Positions 23,716 to 38,372 of a stretch of 64,000 nucleotides of DNA are shown here, in pieces. The stretch is from Glossina fuscipes. Taxonomy: Eukaryota; Arthropoda; Insecta; Diptera; Glossinidae. A program made the translations under genes and the position numbers. The stretch spans positions 3,361,647 through 3,425,646 of the forward strand of contig NW_023998433.1 in NCBI RefSeq assembly GCF_014805625.2, given 5' to 3'. Below the pieces are notes generated by a model, which saw only the letters and a program-made list of their open reading frames with translations, had not been told where the DNA came from and made no database searches. Position 1 is the stretch's first letter, and the number at the start of each line of letters is the position of its first letter.

Positions 23716-25732
23716 ACACGCATAATTTCTATTCACCTACCTGCACATGAACATTTAGTCAAGCCAAATATATAGCATTATGTAGATATTTCTGTGTTCA
23801 TATATTTACATGCTGAAAAACATTCACTCTTTCAGTTGTAGGTGGGCTTTAAAAGTAAAATAAGCTACTACATTATATAGAGTAATGTAATAGACGACAG
23901 ACATTTCGTATAATTACGTTTTGCTTTGTGGCCGCTGGCTAAATTTTCTATTAATGTAAATTTTTGTACAAATATTGTATTCGTCGTTATTGTTGTTGTT
24001 TCATGCTTTCTAACACATACTTGAAATTTTTCACAGGAAACACTCTTGGCGCTAAATAAAATGAACCCTCATATAAAAATAAATTTCACCATTGGCGTTC
24101 GTAGAGCAACGTGGCAACGTCCCAATTACACAAATTATTTACAAATCGAAATACATATATAAACATATCAATACATTTCTCCAAATACTATTTACGATTC
24201 GTCCATTTGTTTTTTTCTTTTATTATTATCGTATTTTTGTGCATAATTGTATTCTATTTGTCGAAAGTTTGTTCCCGCTAATGTTGCCTAAACAGAAACT
24301 ATTTATGCATACGTATGCGTAGCAGTCAATTGACTGAATGTAGCAATATGACTAATTATGTATGTTCATGTAGCCGCAGGATCAATTTCCGAATACAGAA
24401 AGCAAATTATTTGCCTTAATTTTAGTAAAAGGCAAAAGAAATGCATTCGAAGCGAATTTAGCAAACCAGCTTCATAGCGACATATGAAGGGGATTTTAAG
24501 GAGGATATTTTTAACAAAGTTTTTAAGGCATCAGCAGCGACAACAATATTATTAAATTAGTCGCAAGGTTTTTAACTCGCAGTGGGTCATTATTATACAG
24601 TTTGTCAGTTAATGACAGTTAATGAAATTTTAAAGTGAATATTTATGTAAATTTTTTAATCAGAAGTTTTTTTTAGTCAGAATAATAGCTAACCATATAA
24701 ATAATTTAACTTAGAATTTGACATTGATCAAAGTAAACAGCATTGCGAAGTAATATTAAACACTTTCCGTCTAATGCATAACCAAAAATTTAAGATTTTT
24801 ATCTTTCCCGATGATCCGCCTATTATAGCTCGAGCAATTAGTTTATGCCTTTAAATATGCCTTTTTCAATAACCAAGTAGCGACTGCATTAATTGAATAC
24901 TTACAAAGTAAATATTTACAAAAAACTTCACTATGGAAATCTGAAAGCCATGAGCGATCAATAATTATCAATTACAAGGAAATTCTTTTAATACTTTTTT
25001 ATTTTTTTTGAGAGATACGGCTCTGCAAATATAAAAGAAAATACTGATGGTACTGATGCCTGCCGCTGTTATAAAGTACTTAATTAGGCGATGCCATCTT
25101 TTGCTCTGTTAGGAATTGCGCCTCTCAATTAATAATAAACAGCATTGAATGAATAATTTATTTTCAAAATAGCCTAATTTTTTGTTTTGTAGCCTAATTT
25201 TGCGTTTTTCAATTTATTTTCGTTTTGAAATAAAAATTTGATAATATAATGAATATGCGACTTTTCTCGTACATAATCATTATAAAAAATATATATTCTT
25301 TTTAATTTTATAATATGTGTGTCGATTCTTAGATAATTGACGCTAGGACACGGTAAGGAAAGTTTAAACGAAATTTAGTTTCTCTGGAAACAGATTTCCG
25401 AGCCTTGCATTAAATTTAACAGGCAACAAACAAATGCGCTGAAATAAGCTGCATTACACAAACTGGGCAAGAGTATATATGTACAAGGGATGCAAATAAA
25501 TTCTCTCTGTTAAAGTTGGTTTCAAAAGACATATCTGATGTATTAATTTTCTCCGCCAATTCGAGTTTACATAACCTAGACATTGATTTTATATGCATAT
25601 GGATGTCAACAAACAATGGCACTGTATTTTATTCTGTTTAAAATTGGAAAAATGCAACTCAATCAAGTGAAAACGCAGTAACGTATGGAACAGTTATAAA
25701 AAGGTTTCTAAAATGCCATAAAAAAATTGTAG

Positions 25733-26146
25733 CTTTGAAGACGATGAGCTTTTTGAAGCCCTGCAAAAGCTGTTGGATGAAAACAAACCAAGTTTACTAG
25801 ACGAAAATCAACACAGCATAGCTAGAAATTAGTCGGCAAACGGTTTGCCTTCTGTTAGATGTAATGGGAAATATACAGAAGGAAGAAAAATAAGTTCTTC
25901 AGGACACATGATCACATGTATTACGTCGCTGTAAAAGAAACAATTTTCATTAAATTATTCCGGGCAATGAAAATGGATCCTATACGATAATCTTTACCAC
26001 TAACGAAAAGCATCGGTTGATCCAAGACGACCACCCACATCTATTACAAATTCGAATATTCATACTCAGAAGATGTTACCGCATGTTTCGCGGGATTGGA
26101 AAGAAATCATTTGTTACGGACTTTTAAACCTACTGAAAGCAATTAA
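25733..26146 (+). pseudogene. mariner transposase relic
   Basis: A heavily decayed mariner transposase. Recognisable pieces in order are FEDDELFEALQKLLDEN (the linker after the second helix-turn-helix), CNGKYTEG near the expected place of the W-PH motif, KWILYDN at 25971-25991 (just after the first catalytic Asp, whose codon is lost), VDPRRPPTS, NIHTQKM and YGLLNLLKAINN. Several stops and frameshifts separate them. The order and spacing match an intact mariner from about residue 70 to 230. Sequence downstream to 26.64 kb does not give a convincing C-terminal half. It is diverged from the 2.4-kb mariner and belongs to another lineage. Confidence 0.75.
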
Positions 26147-27383
26147 TAATAAAAATAATTTTTTGTTTCCCATTCGAATTCTTTGTTCCCTGCATATCGC
26201 TGATCAGACGGCCACTTTACAAAATTACTAAAGAGGTAATTGTTGATGAAAGTGATCAAGGGACCATTCAAATGATCCAATAACGCTGAATAATATGCGG
26301 TTTAATACATTTTCACTCTGCCAAATGCAGTCTTTCCATTTTTCATACAAATAATCAAGCCGATTATGAGCAAATGTAGCATATATATGGCAGAAGGCTG
26401 TTGTGCAGACGGGTCGTCCAATATTACATTATGGTGTTCTTTTTATATCGTAACCTCATCTGGACGACATTATCACATTTCTTTCAATTAAACTACGACC
26501 ACGATTAAATTCAGCCACTATATGACGAATGTCATACCCTTTATGTAGTTTCGTTTAGTAATTTCAAGCATAGTGCAGATGCTTGCACTGGCTGATTCTT
26601 CCAAATAAACCAATAAAGCCAATACAATTCCCAATAAAGAAGGGATCAGGTTTTTCAATCGCGCTTAAAATGTAATTGAATTCATATCTAAAATAAAAAC
26701 CGAACAATACTTGCTGGTATTTGTGTTTATTGTGTTTTCATAACTTGAAAATAACATAATAATAATAATATTTGCCCGCCTTTGAAACTAGCTTTATAAC
26801 AGAAGTGGGAAATAAAGCAGAGAATAAACTTACACATTATTTTATTGAGCTTTGTTTTTTGTGTGGACAGATCGACCAGTTTTTAAGCCTTTCTCTATTG
26901 TGCTCACACAAACACCCAGAAATATTCTTCTGTTTATTGACACATCGTTTTATCTGCAATGCATTCAATATCGCTTCCTACATCAACTCAAATCTTCACT
27001 AACTAGATTTATTTCAAAGCTACTGCTGTCTTATTCGCTCTCATAGTTTTGCTCCCTCTTTCTGTCATCTACCATTCTTCAAATTATTTGTTTCAAAAAT
27101 ACGAAAATCTAGAATATAAAGAAAAAAAATGAAAAGAACAAAAATTTAATTTAAAACTTTCGGTAGATGCAACTGAGTACTGTATGTTGGATTTACAGCA
27201 TACCTACGAATATAACACAGTAGAGAATGCTTTGCGTATTGTGTGATTATGGCATACAAAACTGCTGCTCTTTTACTGCAGCAGTCACATCTGTAATATG
27301 AAGTTTGACTTGGCATCCAAACCGATCCAATCGTTTTCAGGGTCTGAATGGAGTTGATGTGATTATGTTGTTTGCGATTGCTT

Positions 27384-27389
<6 letters not shown>

Positions 27390-27427
<38 letters not shown>
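27390..27427. repeat. TA microsatellite
   Basis: An uninterrupted AT run, flanked by T-rich sequence. Confidence 0.95.
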
Positions 27428-27433
<6 letters not shown>

Positions 27434-29357
27434 TATTTTTTATTTTTTGCTATTGTAGAAACATTACGCGGCATATAGTTAAAGTTTCCGTAATTCCCTG
27501 TTTTCGACTTCCGTACTAACTGGTACGGCAGCGCAAGTATGTGTTGATGAATAAAACATGTTCGTATCCATACATTTTAAATGGCTGCAGTTGGTGTGCA
27601 CGGCAACAACAAATGCTTTATTTTGTTATTTTTGAACAAGACAATCTATTCCTCCATCGCCATCGTCGCCAAAACCATTACCACTTCGTTTACCTCCTGC
27701 AAAAACAACTTCGTAATATTCAAGCAAGCTGATGCTTAAGCAATAAAAATATTGTTTGTCTGCCAATGATAATTTTTTGGTTGTCAGTGTACTTTCCTTT
27801 TTTTCCTTTAAATCTTTAAAAGAAGAGAAAAATTTTAAAAGGAATTTAATTATGTTAATATTGCTTAATGTTAAGAGAATATGTTTTTTTCCTGCCTTCG
27901 TACATTTCCGCAATATATGACATCAAGTCAGTTCGCAAGAAGTACCCAACAAGTTGTGATTAATTGCATTTGTGTTGTGCTTTGATCAAGCTAGAGCTCG
28001 TCCCTGTGCTGGTGCAATTAAAAACAGATTCGCTCATTTAAACTGGTGCCATTTATTTTTTTATATTCCTTTTCTCATTTCTTATTTGCCGTTTTCCATC
28101 GTTTTACAGTATACCCCATATTACCACAATACCAAAAACTCATTTTGTAACACATATACGTACATATGCACATAGGTGTTTACTTACAAACATACATGTA
28201 TATATACATATATACATATACAATTACATACGTACGTGGATACATACATATACATAGATATACACATGTATATAGGCAGACTTAAAAACTTCTATACGTA
28301 CGTACACACGCAGACACATAAATTTATTCTCAACTTGTTTGAATCCAAATCGAAAAATGCATTACTTTCGCGATTTCCCAAAATGTGATGGCATGCTCAA
28401 CATATTACTTCCCGAAGAACTGTTGAGAAAGCATAAGATTGTAACTTTATTTAACTCTACTTTCGCTTATCCGTCGACCTGAACGAAATTTCTTTATAAG
28501 CTTGATCACTTGCCCTACAAAATCCAACCAAATGCTTATTAAAAACTATCACTTTATATAAGAATTTTAGAACACTTTATTTACGGATCGGCACACAATT
28601 ATTTACAAAAAGGAAAATAATATTAATCAAATAATTTTTCATATACCCCGTAGCAACTTACAAGCCGCAGTCCTCGCCCTAGGCTAAGCGGTATCTACAC
28701 TTTTCTTCAAATCAAAAACACCTCTCCGGCATTTGCCGGTACTATCGGAAAATGAAAAGATGTCAACGCTGTCGTAGTACGTATCTATAATGTGAATATT
28801 TGTATAAAATCCTTTTAAGTAACCTTCATACACCTTTCTGATAAGTACGAGATTCCAAGTTAGGTAAATCGTATCCGCCCGTTTCATCTTAGAACTCTCA
28901 GACCAGCAATTTTTGGAACGTATGCACCCTACGTCGATAGCGCGTCTGAAAATTCAGTTGACCTGTTGGCAAGCATTTAGATAATAACTAGAAAGTGAAA
29001 ACAACTGCAAAAAAATATTCAAAAATTTGAATATATTTTCATCAATAATACTAAGTATCGACTTGAAATTTAATTTAAATATTTAATAAAATCAATTATG
29101 TAATTCTATTCTACTTTAATGTGTCCGTAGATGGCCTAGATTCGTTTTAAGCTGAATATAGCTTACTTTCTTGTAAAATATTACATATATCCTTATGGCT
29201 TTCATTTTTGCTCGTTTAGGTGCATATCTCCGCATATGTGGAAACATGTAACTACACGTTGTTCGCATTTTCGAACCCTTCGTTCCATTGTATTCACTCA
29301 ATAAGAGATCGTCGTATATAGGTAAGTATGAAAAGATATATAAATATACTTCAGTCA

Positions 29358-29359
<2 letters not shown>

Positions 29360-29392
<33 letters not shown>
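29360..29392. repeat. TA microsatellite
   Basis: An uninterrupted TA run ending in TAAATATTTT. Confidence 0.95.
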
Positions 29393-29396
<4 letters not shown>

Positions 29397-31667
29397 TTTT
29401 TTTTTTAATCTTTTTTTCTTTTCCATTTTCCTTTGTTTTTCTACGTTCCTGCCTTTTAATTTTTATGCCAACATGATTTTGATTAAATTGTACGTTTACT
29501 TGACCGTTGTAAATGTTATTTTAACACTTACCTACAGAAACAGAACAGTAGTAGCACGAAGAGCAACAACGATAGCAATTCTATATTAAAAGAATTTTTT
29601 GCAAGTACAATAAGTGGAAAGGATATAGATTCGGGTTGCAACAAATAATGAAAAACGTAAAATTAAAAGGGTTTAATTATCGTTATACGAAAGATGCTTT
29701 TTAAACTTTAAAATATTTACTCAGTAATTGAAAGAGTGTATATTACTAAGCATTTTCTCAATATATTCATAACAATAACGGGAAATATAATTTGTAAATA
29801 GAAAACGAATTTCATAATCACCACCAGCGAATGCTAATTAGGAAGAAGTTTTAGAACCCTCAATACGTTACAATATACATTTTTAAAAATCCATCACATC
29901 ATTCAATAAGTCTTTGACACTTATATAGCAACACTGTTGAGAAATCCATATAATTACTGAGTAGTAACAATCTTCAAACGATATGTATGAAAATTTCATG
30001 ACATTTTGACATTAATATTTAGTTTATAGTTAAGTTACAATTGTTTTACTGACGCTACTTTTATCATTTTCAACACGATGAAAAAAGCGAAATTTTTCGT
30101 GTTCACAATTAATTTTGATTAAAAACAGGCTAAGTGTTGCTTCAACGTAAACAATAACCGAAAGTCAACTGCCAGCCTTCCAAATGGGACACCAAATAAA
30201 ATCAATAATCCCGCTCCTGTGATCTCTGTCACGTCTACAATGTTTGCATTCGGCATTCACAACTTAAACATTCGTATCAAACGTATTTACATCTTCAGTT
30301 TATTTTCTTCTAATATTGATGTCCTAGCGTTCTTTCGGCTTGCAAAAACCTTTCTTGGTCTCATTATCTCTGCAAAATTTTTTTATTAAACTTTTTTTTA
30401 TATATAATATTGAATAATTTGTTTCACTGTGACTATAGCCTAAACTTTTGCAAATCTCTCCTTTAAACTAAGTTCAAAGTTTCCATCGTACATTTATTGT
30501 CTTTAAATTATTATTTATATTGAATGTTCATTAAAGTGCTTGTTTGCTAAGTTTGCTTCGCATGTTTTCACTCTAATTTTTTAATCAACTATTTTTAAGC
30601 ACTAATATGCACATAATTTTAAAGTATATATACACATATGTGTTTGTGTATCTTATTATTAAGTTTGTTTGTGTTTTTATGAGCAAATAAAAAAAATATA
30701 TATATCATTTTTAATGAATGAAAGTGAGTAACAAATTTATGAAATAGTTTTTCCAAATAATTTGTGAATACCAAAGATGTCTATTCATATACACGCTTAT
30801 GAAAAAATGTACAAAGGTGTGCATAAACGTGTGTATAAAGCCATATAATATATATCAATCACAGAACAAATATGTATTTATATGAATATAGATGGCTGCC
30901 GGAATACTCGGCTGCTTGATTTACATTCAAAATTTTGTTTTTTTTGTTTTTTGTTTTGTTTTCATTGCGAGTACGGTTAAAGTGATGGTTGAGGAAGGGT
31001 GAGGGGAATTGATGAGGTAATATATCTGTATGCAAGTTGAATTATTGTATATATGTAAACATGAATGCTAGCAATTCGTTGAAAATTTAATGCATTACAC
31101 ATTATTTGTGGATGTGTATATAGGTATTTGTAAATAATATTTTACTGCAACGCTATCGCCTTAGTTTTTTATCTTTTCTTTCTTTTTTCCTTTCTACACG
31201 TTTAACGAATATCAGTAAACAAATGTATATGTACACATCGTCGTACATAAATAGAGTATAGTATAGTGTATGCATACATTATTAATATTGTCAGTAGTAT
31301 ACGAAACATTCATACATATATGCATACATTGTTACCACATTGTATGACTACACTTTATGTCCTTGGTTATATTGTAATGTGTCGTGTTCTGCTGTATTGA
31401 TAGCAATCTTTATGAATGTGTTTATGCTCTTAGTTACTTACTTATGCACAGTAGTGCATCTGCTGCCATCCAGATGTGAGTTCACGTTGATTGTTCATTC
31501 ATCAATAAGTTATGAATGTTCATTTTGGGCTATCAATAAAAGAGGAAAATAAACAATATTCAATAAAATTTTTTTCAAAAGGTAATAAATAGAGAAAGAA
31601 AACTTTTAATTTACTTTTCATATATATTCTAAAATCATGTACATTTTTTATATATATATATATATAA

Positions 31668-32158
31668 TAGGTGCTTGCATGTATTTTGGTCAGCGAATCG
31701 TATTGATAAAAATGATTAAGTAATGCGAAGTGTCAGTATACACGACGGTTGAATTCCATGTTTTTGACCTTTCTCTACATAAACTAAAAGTTTTCAATTC
31801 AATATTATTGAGTTATTCCGCCTATAAAAACGTGAAAATTGCATATTCCATATTCTATAGTTACATTTGCCACACGTTACCAGCGTTGTCATCAACACAC
31901 TGTTGCAGCTCGAATGTTCTGCCGCACCCAACCTACTCGCCAGATATATCTCCTTCTGATTACCACTTGTTCACTTCGGTGTAGCATGGCTTGGCTAGCA
32001 CGCTGTTTTAAAATGCTAAAGAAGTGTGAAAATAAGCGAAATGGGTCGGTATCGTCATGTTGCCAGAGAGTTGGGAGAAACTTGTTGATATTGCACCAAG
32101 TTTTCTGAATAAATGCTTTTCTCAACTGAAAAAATAGCCAAAATATATGCAAGCACCT
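31668..32158 (+). mobile_element. Internally deleted mini-mariner
   Basis: A roughly 490-bp element with 22-bp inverted repeats differing at one position: TAGGTGCTTGCATGTATTTT begins at 31668, and its complement ends near 32158. It sits next to a TA run, so the exact TA target duplication is ambiguous. Only the end of a mariner transposase remains inside. The rest of the gene is deleted. The terminal repeats differ from those of the 2.4-kb mariner, so this is a separate family. Such short copies are moved by transposase from a full element. Confidence 0.8.
31905..32137 (+). pseudogene. mariner transposase C-terminal fragment
   Basis: The frame reads SSNVLPHPTYSPDISPSDYH, then LFTSV and a stop, followed after interruptions by LPERWEKLVDIAPSFLNKC. 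This is the segment with the third catalytic Asp (SPDISPSDYHLF) and the usual C-terminal RWEK motif. The first two catalytic Asp are absent because of the internal deletion. The fragment is not translated as a working protein. Confidence 0.85.
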
Positions 32159-32315
32159 AATTATAATACATTCTTCATTTTTTTTTTCGTTGTTTTGGTT
32201 TATCTCTTCTTGTTCTTGAACAAAGAGAATAAATGTATTAAGCTTTATCCATGTAAAAATGTTACTAGCGAAGAGGTATGGAATTTATATTAGTCATTTT
32301 TCGTTCCTAATCTTT

Positions 32316-32359
<44 letters not shown>

Positions 32360-35300
32360 CAACGAGATGAATAAATAAAGTGAATATTTTGTTCTGCATC
32401 GAGATAAAAACAAAAGTTTTTATTGTTATTTTAGTTTCATACATTGACTTAATTATCCAGTCACTTTTAAGCTAAAAAAATGAAGATCACATGTATATGA
32501 ATTCATAGGTCTGTCGATACTCATAAATTTTCTTAAATCTTCATCAAAATGGGTTAAAAACTCAATAGTTTGGTTTTATGCTATTCGTTAACATTGCTTT
32601 ACTTTGCGTACGATTATGATTTAAAGTAATAAATAAACAACTAAGCCAATGTCCTGTCGGTAATTATTGTTTTCGTTCATGCTGTTGTTGTTATGTTGTT
32701 CATGGTCATGAAGATCTGCTGTCAACGTAAGTTCTCCAATTGTTTGTGAGGTTCATAAATTACTTCTCGCAAGATTTGCTAAATTATGGCTCATAAGGGA
32801 ATTTTCACACTATTTTGCAGAAACTGTCTGCGCACAATAGCAACATGCACAGGCACGCATGCACACCCACACGTATATATGCACGTACACTAACGATTCG
32901 TTGAAAAGTTAAACGTTGGTTACATACACTCTAGTAGATTCATCCTTGCTTCGGCACTTAGTTATCCACGCCGTAGACAATAGATAATAGCTACTGTTGT
33001 TGTTGATATACATATATATATATATATAAGTCAATGTACATACGTGCATGACTGCATGTCTAAACATTGTGCGTGTGCATATGTATAAGCTCACGCATGC
33101 GATAGATACGCATACTAAGTACAACTAAGCTAATTATACACGTAACAAAAGTGCCTTAAGCAACAAAACACGCATTCACACACTCTCTCACATATATTCT
33201 CGAATACTTACTTGCCAACCGGACAATATAATGGGCGACAATGAGGTAATCGTTATGGCAACCGCATAATCCTTTTGTGGTTTGTGTAAACACTGTCTAC
33301 TTTGTCTACTTCGGTAAGCGGTAATGGTACTAATGACAATAGGTGGATAGAAAAGCTAAGGAGCAGGAGATTTAAAACCAATTTACACATTAATTTTCAT
33401 TTACGTTTAAGTTCGGCTAGTTTCTTTTTACAACGAACATTGCAAACCCCACCCATTCGTTATATATGTTGCCTTTTATCAGTAGGATTCAACGTCATCA
33501 CCACCGATATTTATAGCTATGCTTGATATGGGAATTCCTGCAATTTCTCTGATAAAGAAAAGTGCACACAACTGCAGCCTTAGTTGCAGCGGCAATGCAT
33601 TCCTTGATAAATATCTCACATAGAAATTATACGGAATTTCGAAAATGTTTATCAAAGACAATGCACCAGTTAATTTGCATTTGTGTATACACACCCAGAT
33701 ATGAAAATAATATTTCCCGTTAGCATTTAAAGAATTCATAAAAAATAAATCTTTGTTACATCATTCACTCTTACACAATATAATTAGTAATAAATCGAAC
33801 TTTAAATTAGCTGCAAACAAAACTCACCGACTAGAAAATACCTGCATTCCAATAAAGCGATTAATTCTAATTCAAATTGTCCCACAAAAACTTTTTAATA
33901 CTTAAAAAATATATAAAAAAAAACAAATTACAAAGATTATAGAATCATATTTAAACATATTATACCAATACCATGATGTAGCATTTAAATATGTCAAACT
34001 TCAGAGCAACTAAATAATTTTATATTTTAACGTACATTTATGAGTCAAAATACATTATACTCTTTAACGACATAACTTTAAACTTAATACATTTCTTCAT
34101 ACTTGAAAATCCCTTAAATCACTTACGCAACATTTATACCTGCCTGATATCATTTCTTCACTGGACGAATTATGCTTAAAACACAAACAGAGTTGATCTT
34201 TGGGCACATATGAAAATTTCAACCCTACGGTATAGACTTAAGCGGTATGGTATATACAATAAGTCTCTCAATAAATTTTGATGAGCCGTTTTTTTTCTTT
34301 GCTAAACTACATCTACGTCCCTAACTCAATTCAAAAAATTTGAATAATCTTCCCTTGTTACGTCCTTTTATTGATACGGTGCCATAAAACAACAAGTAGA
34401 ACTTACATCTTCAAAATGTGATGTAATAGACTTGTCCAATTAGGGTAAGTCTATTGTAAGTACTAATCGAAGTTCAGGAATAACGGGATGGAGACAATCG
34501 GATAATAGCTGTTTTCCGGTGAGACCACGTAAGCCAAGTCAGCCATTGAACAGCAGAAAGGAGCTCTCCTATTGGTTTTCCGACGGTCTGCTTCAGTTTT
34601 ATTCTTCTTGCGCAGATAGTCAACAACGCAGGACGTATCGCGAACGATACATTTTGCAAACATAAAAGTGAAAGTAATGTTATGAAAACAAGCTAGAGTT
34701 TTGCTAGAGAAGAGAGTAAGTCGAACAAAAAACCTTTTGTGAATATAAAATTGAAAATAATAATTGTACAAGTGGTCAAGTAGACCTTTATGAACAAATT
34801 CTGAACATTGACAAAACGCGATTTACTACCGTCACATCATTCTCTGATAGGTTAGCCTTGTATTCAATCGGCCTGCTCGTCTTCCGAAAACTATACATTA
34901 CTTTTAAAGGAATCCATGGAGCCAGACGGATGACGCCTCGGCACAGTTGTACACCCTTTCGCTGCACTTCACTAAAACAATTTAAATTTCTATTACTGCA
35001 TATCAAGGGTAACTATTCTTTAGCTAAGTTATCATGTCATCTCAAGTCTCCTGTCCGTTTAATCCTTTCAATGTGCGATTGTGTTGCTTCGAGTTTTTTT
35101 GCTCTTTTAAATAATCAACCAAAAAGCCTTAGTGTTCAATTTAGGTTAGCCTATGAAGACCACCTTGTACGTGTTCTATTGTAATATAGTGAAATTTTTA
35201 ATGCTTTATTCAAAGTGATTTTAGTCTTCTAAGAATAGTGATATAAATCAATTCACTTTCTCAGGCTTCTGTAACTTAGATATGTATATCAGATGATTCA

Positions 35301-37140
35301 AGTGAACCGAAGTTAATAATTATTGTAACTACAAGAATGTTAGAATTGATTGCAACATATTTGTATAAGACTGCGGAGTTGAAATTTTTTTATTTTCGAT
35401 CTCTCTGATCAGTTTCGATTACGATATTTATGTTTGGTTTTTTAACTTAAAAGGGAGCTCTAAGTAGACTTTGGTCGTTAATGTTTTGCTAATATAATCA
35501 ATCTAATTTTATATTCACTTTACTTGGGTTCTCATCTAAATCGTTCGTCCGCCCATTCTGTCTGTTTCGTAAGTTCAATTAAAGGCAGCTCCGTGAAATC
35601 TTTGACGTACGGCTTTAGTTACAAAATTGTAGTGCAGGAAATATTTTGAATGTTCTGCTAATGAAAATCTCCTCACGTCATGCCGGACGCGATTATATAT
35701 TTAGATGAAATTTTGAAAATCTGGTTTTTTAAATACATCAAGTTTAAATACCCACAGAGAAAAATATATAAAATCTCTATAAAATATCTAAAGTAAATAA
35801 ATCACACCAAAGCTTGTATTTAATTAAAATACTTTAATTTGATTTTATTTGCTTGAGTTGCCAAATAATTTGATAAGCGCAATGGAATCACAAACTAAAT
35901 GAATCTAATGCAATTATTTCTGTTGACAGTTTGCGAATGAGCTACTTACTATATATGATATAAATTTTTCAAAATCAACAAATATTACACGCTTTACTAT
36001 TTTATACAGCAGTACGGGACAGGGATGAAGTAATATTTTCGTATCCTTTGAAAAATCCAAAAAAAGAAAAAAAATATTAGAATCAACCTATATATTCTTG
36101 ATCAACCAACACGCGATACTCCCACGTCCGATTATATTTAATTTAATACGACGTTTTGAATCCCAAAGTCCTAAATATTAGTTAAAAATAATTGAAAGTT
36201 GACAAACATACTCTCAGAGATATTTTAGAGATAATATTTTAAAAATGAACCGCTTATAATAATAAAAACTTGAAGGAGTCTCGAACAAGTCTGATATTCA
36301 AATATGTTTTCATTGGAAAATTACACAATTCTGGTAGATATTGGACGAAAATATCACGCAACTCCCAATCAAATTTATTTTCAAATGTTTGTTTTTAGAA
36401 CGAATCCGATCGTTTTTTATTGGATTCACAGCTGACTATATAATTATCAAATATCATTTTCGATAATTGTGTTTATTTGTTTGTAAGTATACTTGCATTT
36501 TAAGTAAGGCTTCGGGTTGCTAAATACAGAAACTGTGGAAACTTTATATTGTAATGAAACCGCTACTTAAATTCCTCATTTTTGATAACAGAGATTCGTT
36601 TCGGTTGTTTACACAAACATAAATCTACATATTTACGTTGTATTGGTACGAAAGCATTGCGAACGTCAGTTGTTTCAGAACTCAACATAAAAACCAAAAG
36701 AACACACATCAGCTTTACAATTACAACAAATTAAATAGTCTTGATCGTACTGATTATTTATTGAAGCAAAATATTCGTAAAAAGTAAATACAAAAAACTG
36801 AATACTTCAATCAATTGAATTCTGAACCAAGTTAGATCCTTCTGAAGATCCGGAATCATAATAATAATTAACGCAAGCATTGATAAAAGTTTTGTTAAAA
36901 TCTGTCTCACTTTATTTAAGACGATTATTTTAACCGTTTCCATTATAGAGAATCGCAAAGTTAACTATAATTAAGCAAGTAGTTTTCTTTTACCCTGGCA
37001 TAAATCATTTTTTCTTAATTAATACACATTCAGAAGAATTTATTTCGAATGTGACTGAGATCCATTCATTTCAGAATTTAAATATTAATGGATTTCCTTC
37101 AGATATTATATTTTAAGTTTTGAAACATATACATTTCTTA
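32159..37140. other. Long gene-free stretch
   Basis: AT-rich DNA with a TA microsatellite at 32319-32357. Frames at 33.3-33.7, 34.46-34.77 and 34.79-35.18 kb have no recognisable domain and overlap on opposite strands. I do not call them. Confidence 0.5.
32319..32357. repeat. TA microsatellite
   Basis: An uninterrupted TA run. Confidence 0.95.
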
Positions 37141-37144
37141 ATAT

Positions 37145-37584
37145 TGTTATGAAATTCGCTTTTATAAGATATAGTCCATATGATTGGATCGTGGATATTT
37201 TGATCAAGACAAATACACCTCAAAGTTCTTTTATTTTACTACTTTGTGTTTCACAACAGTAGGAGTATTTATTTACAATTATATTTCTTACATATAGCAT
37301 TATTCACAATTTATTTTGGCCGTACTTTCAGCTCAAATGTTCTTGCCCGACTAATTCTCCCTTCCACAAATATTCTATTTATATACATTTTCACAAGCAT
37401 GTTACTATGCCTAAATTTATGATTTTATTTCTAATTCCAGGCTGTTTTTCCTCTAATCGTTTTCATCGGCCTGCAGCTGCATGAAGCGCCTTGGAATGCT
37501 TCTTTGGTTTTTCCTTCTTTAGGGAATTTATTATTAAGGAAAATTACGTAGCTGAAATTAACTGGATTTGGGATTTTCGTAACA
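37145..37584 (-). mobile_element. Solo LTR, family A, copy 1
   Basis: A 440-bp solo LTR with TG...CA ends (TGTTATGAAATTC on the left, TTTCGTAACA on the right), flanked by ATAT on both sides (37141-37144 and 37585-37588). It aligns along its whole length with 48570-49060 and, in reverse, with 60078-60533. The transcription direction, taken from the TATA box and AATAAA in copy 3, is minus here. This copy keeps only one of the two internal CAGCTGCATG-containing units found in the other copies. No internal retrotransposon region remains, so it arose by LTR-LTR recombination. Confidence 0.85.
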
Positions 37585-38372
37585 ATATATTTCCAAATTT
37601 TGCTTCAAATTTATTGAGATATAGAAATAATCTCTAGAACTACCAACTGTCTTCGATTCATATCAATTTTGCACTTCTTCTAAAAAATGCTTATAAAATG
37701 CGTAAAGTTTGAGAAATTTTTTTTACATATTTACGTTTACATATTTATATTCAACATTTTTCTTTAAGTGCCAGTTTTCGTGAAAACCTTGGAAATTGCA
37801 ATTCAGATTGAACCGACTGATTTACGAAACTTATTTGCACTCCGAGGACAATATTAATATCTTGTGTAACTTATTATATACCAATGAAAACGTTAATTTT
37901 TGCTCGATCTTAATGTTTTTTTTTAGTTTTCTAGCTGATAACGGCATCAATTTTTTCGGGCGTTCATAGTGTTTTTATATCCCGCACCAGAATATGTTAA
38001 GTTTATGTGTATTAATAATATATGTGTAAACTTGCTTGTTGGGGTATTTTTTGACGAAATTTGGTATGCTAAAAGTGTTTTGGCCGAAGAACGGACGCTA
38101 TTAAAAATAAAATTTTATGATCGTTTTCCCTATAACGCCTTAGTTTGAAGAAATCTCTATATATGATATAAATTGCAATTTTAAAAATTTACGGGCAATA
38201 GCCATTGAGTTATTATATTTTTGCAAGCCATATATATAAATTTATATAAAAAATTTGGATCGGATAGCTTAATTTTTTGAGTCCCCTTCTTTATAACTGG
38301 CCGTAAGAAAAGTAAGTCTTTGTATGGCAAAAAACCTAATGTTAATATTTAATGATGAAAATTCACCTATAT

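Larger units (their letters stand above)
21070..25732. other. Long gene-free stretch
   Basis: AT-rich DNA containing a CA/GA microsatellite at 23685-23715 and one member of a short repeat pair at 22515-22573. Frames near 21.43, 21.73 and 22.95 kb show no known domain. Confidence 0.5.
26150..31667. other. Long gene-free stretch
   Basis: AT-rich DNA with TA microsatellites at 27390-27427 and 29360-29392 and CA/TA-rich patches at 28.15-28.32 kb. No gene or further element is supported. Confidence 0.5.

Noticed and set aside
26270..26640. Possible C-terminal half of the mariner relic, or another transposase on the minus strand
   Set aside because: Minus-strand pieces such as YDIRHIVAEFNRGRSLIE look protein-like, but no motif order matches a known transposase.
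34463..35184. Cluster of 60-108 codon frames on both strands
   Set aside because: They overlap one another, have no conserved domain and the codon content follows base composition.
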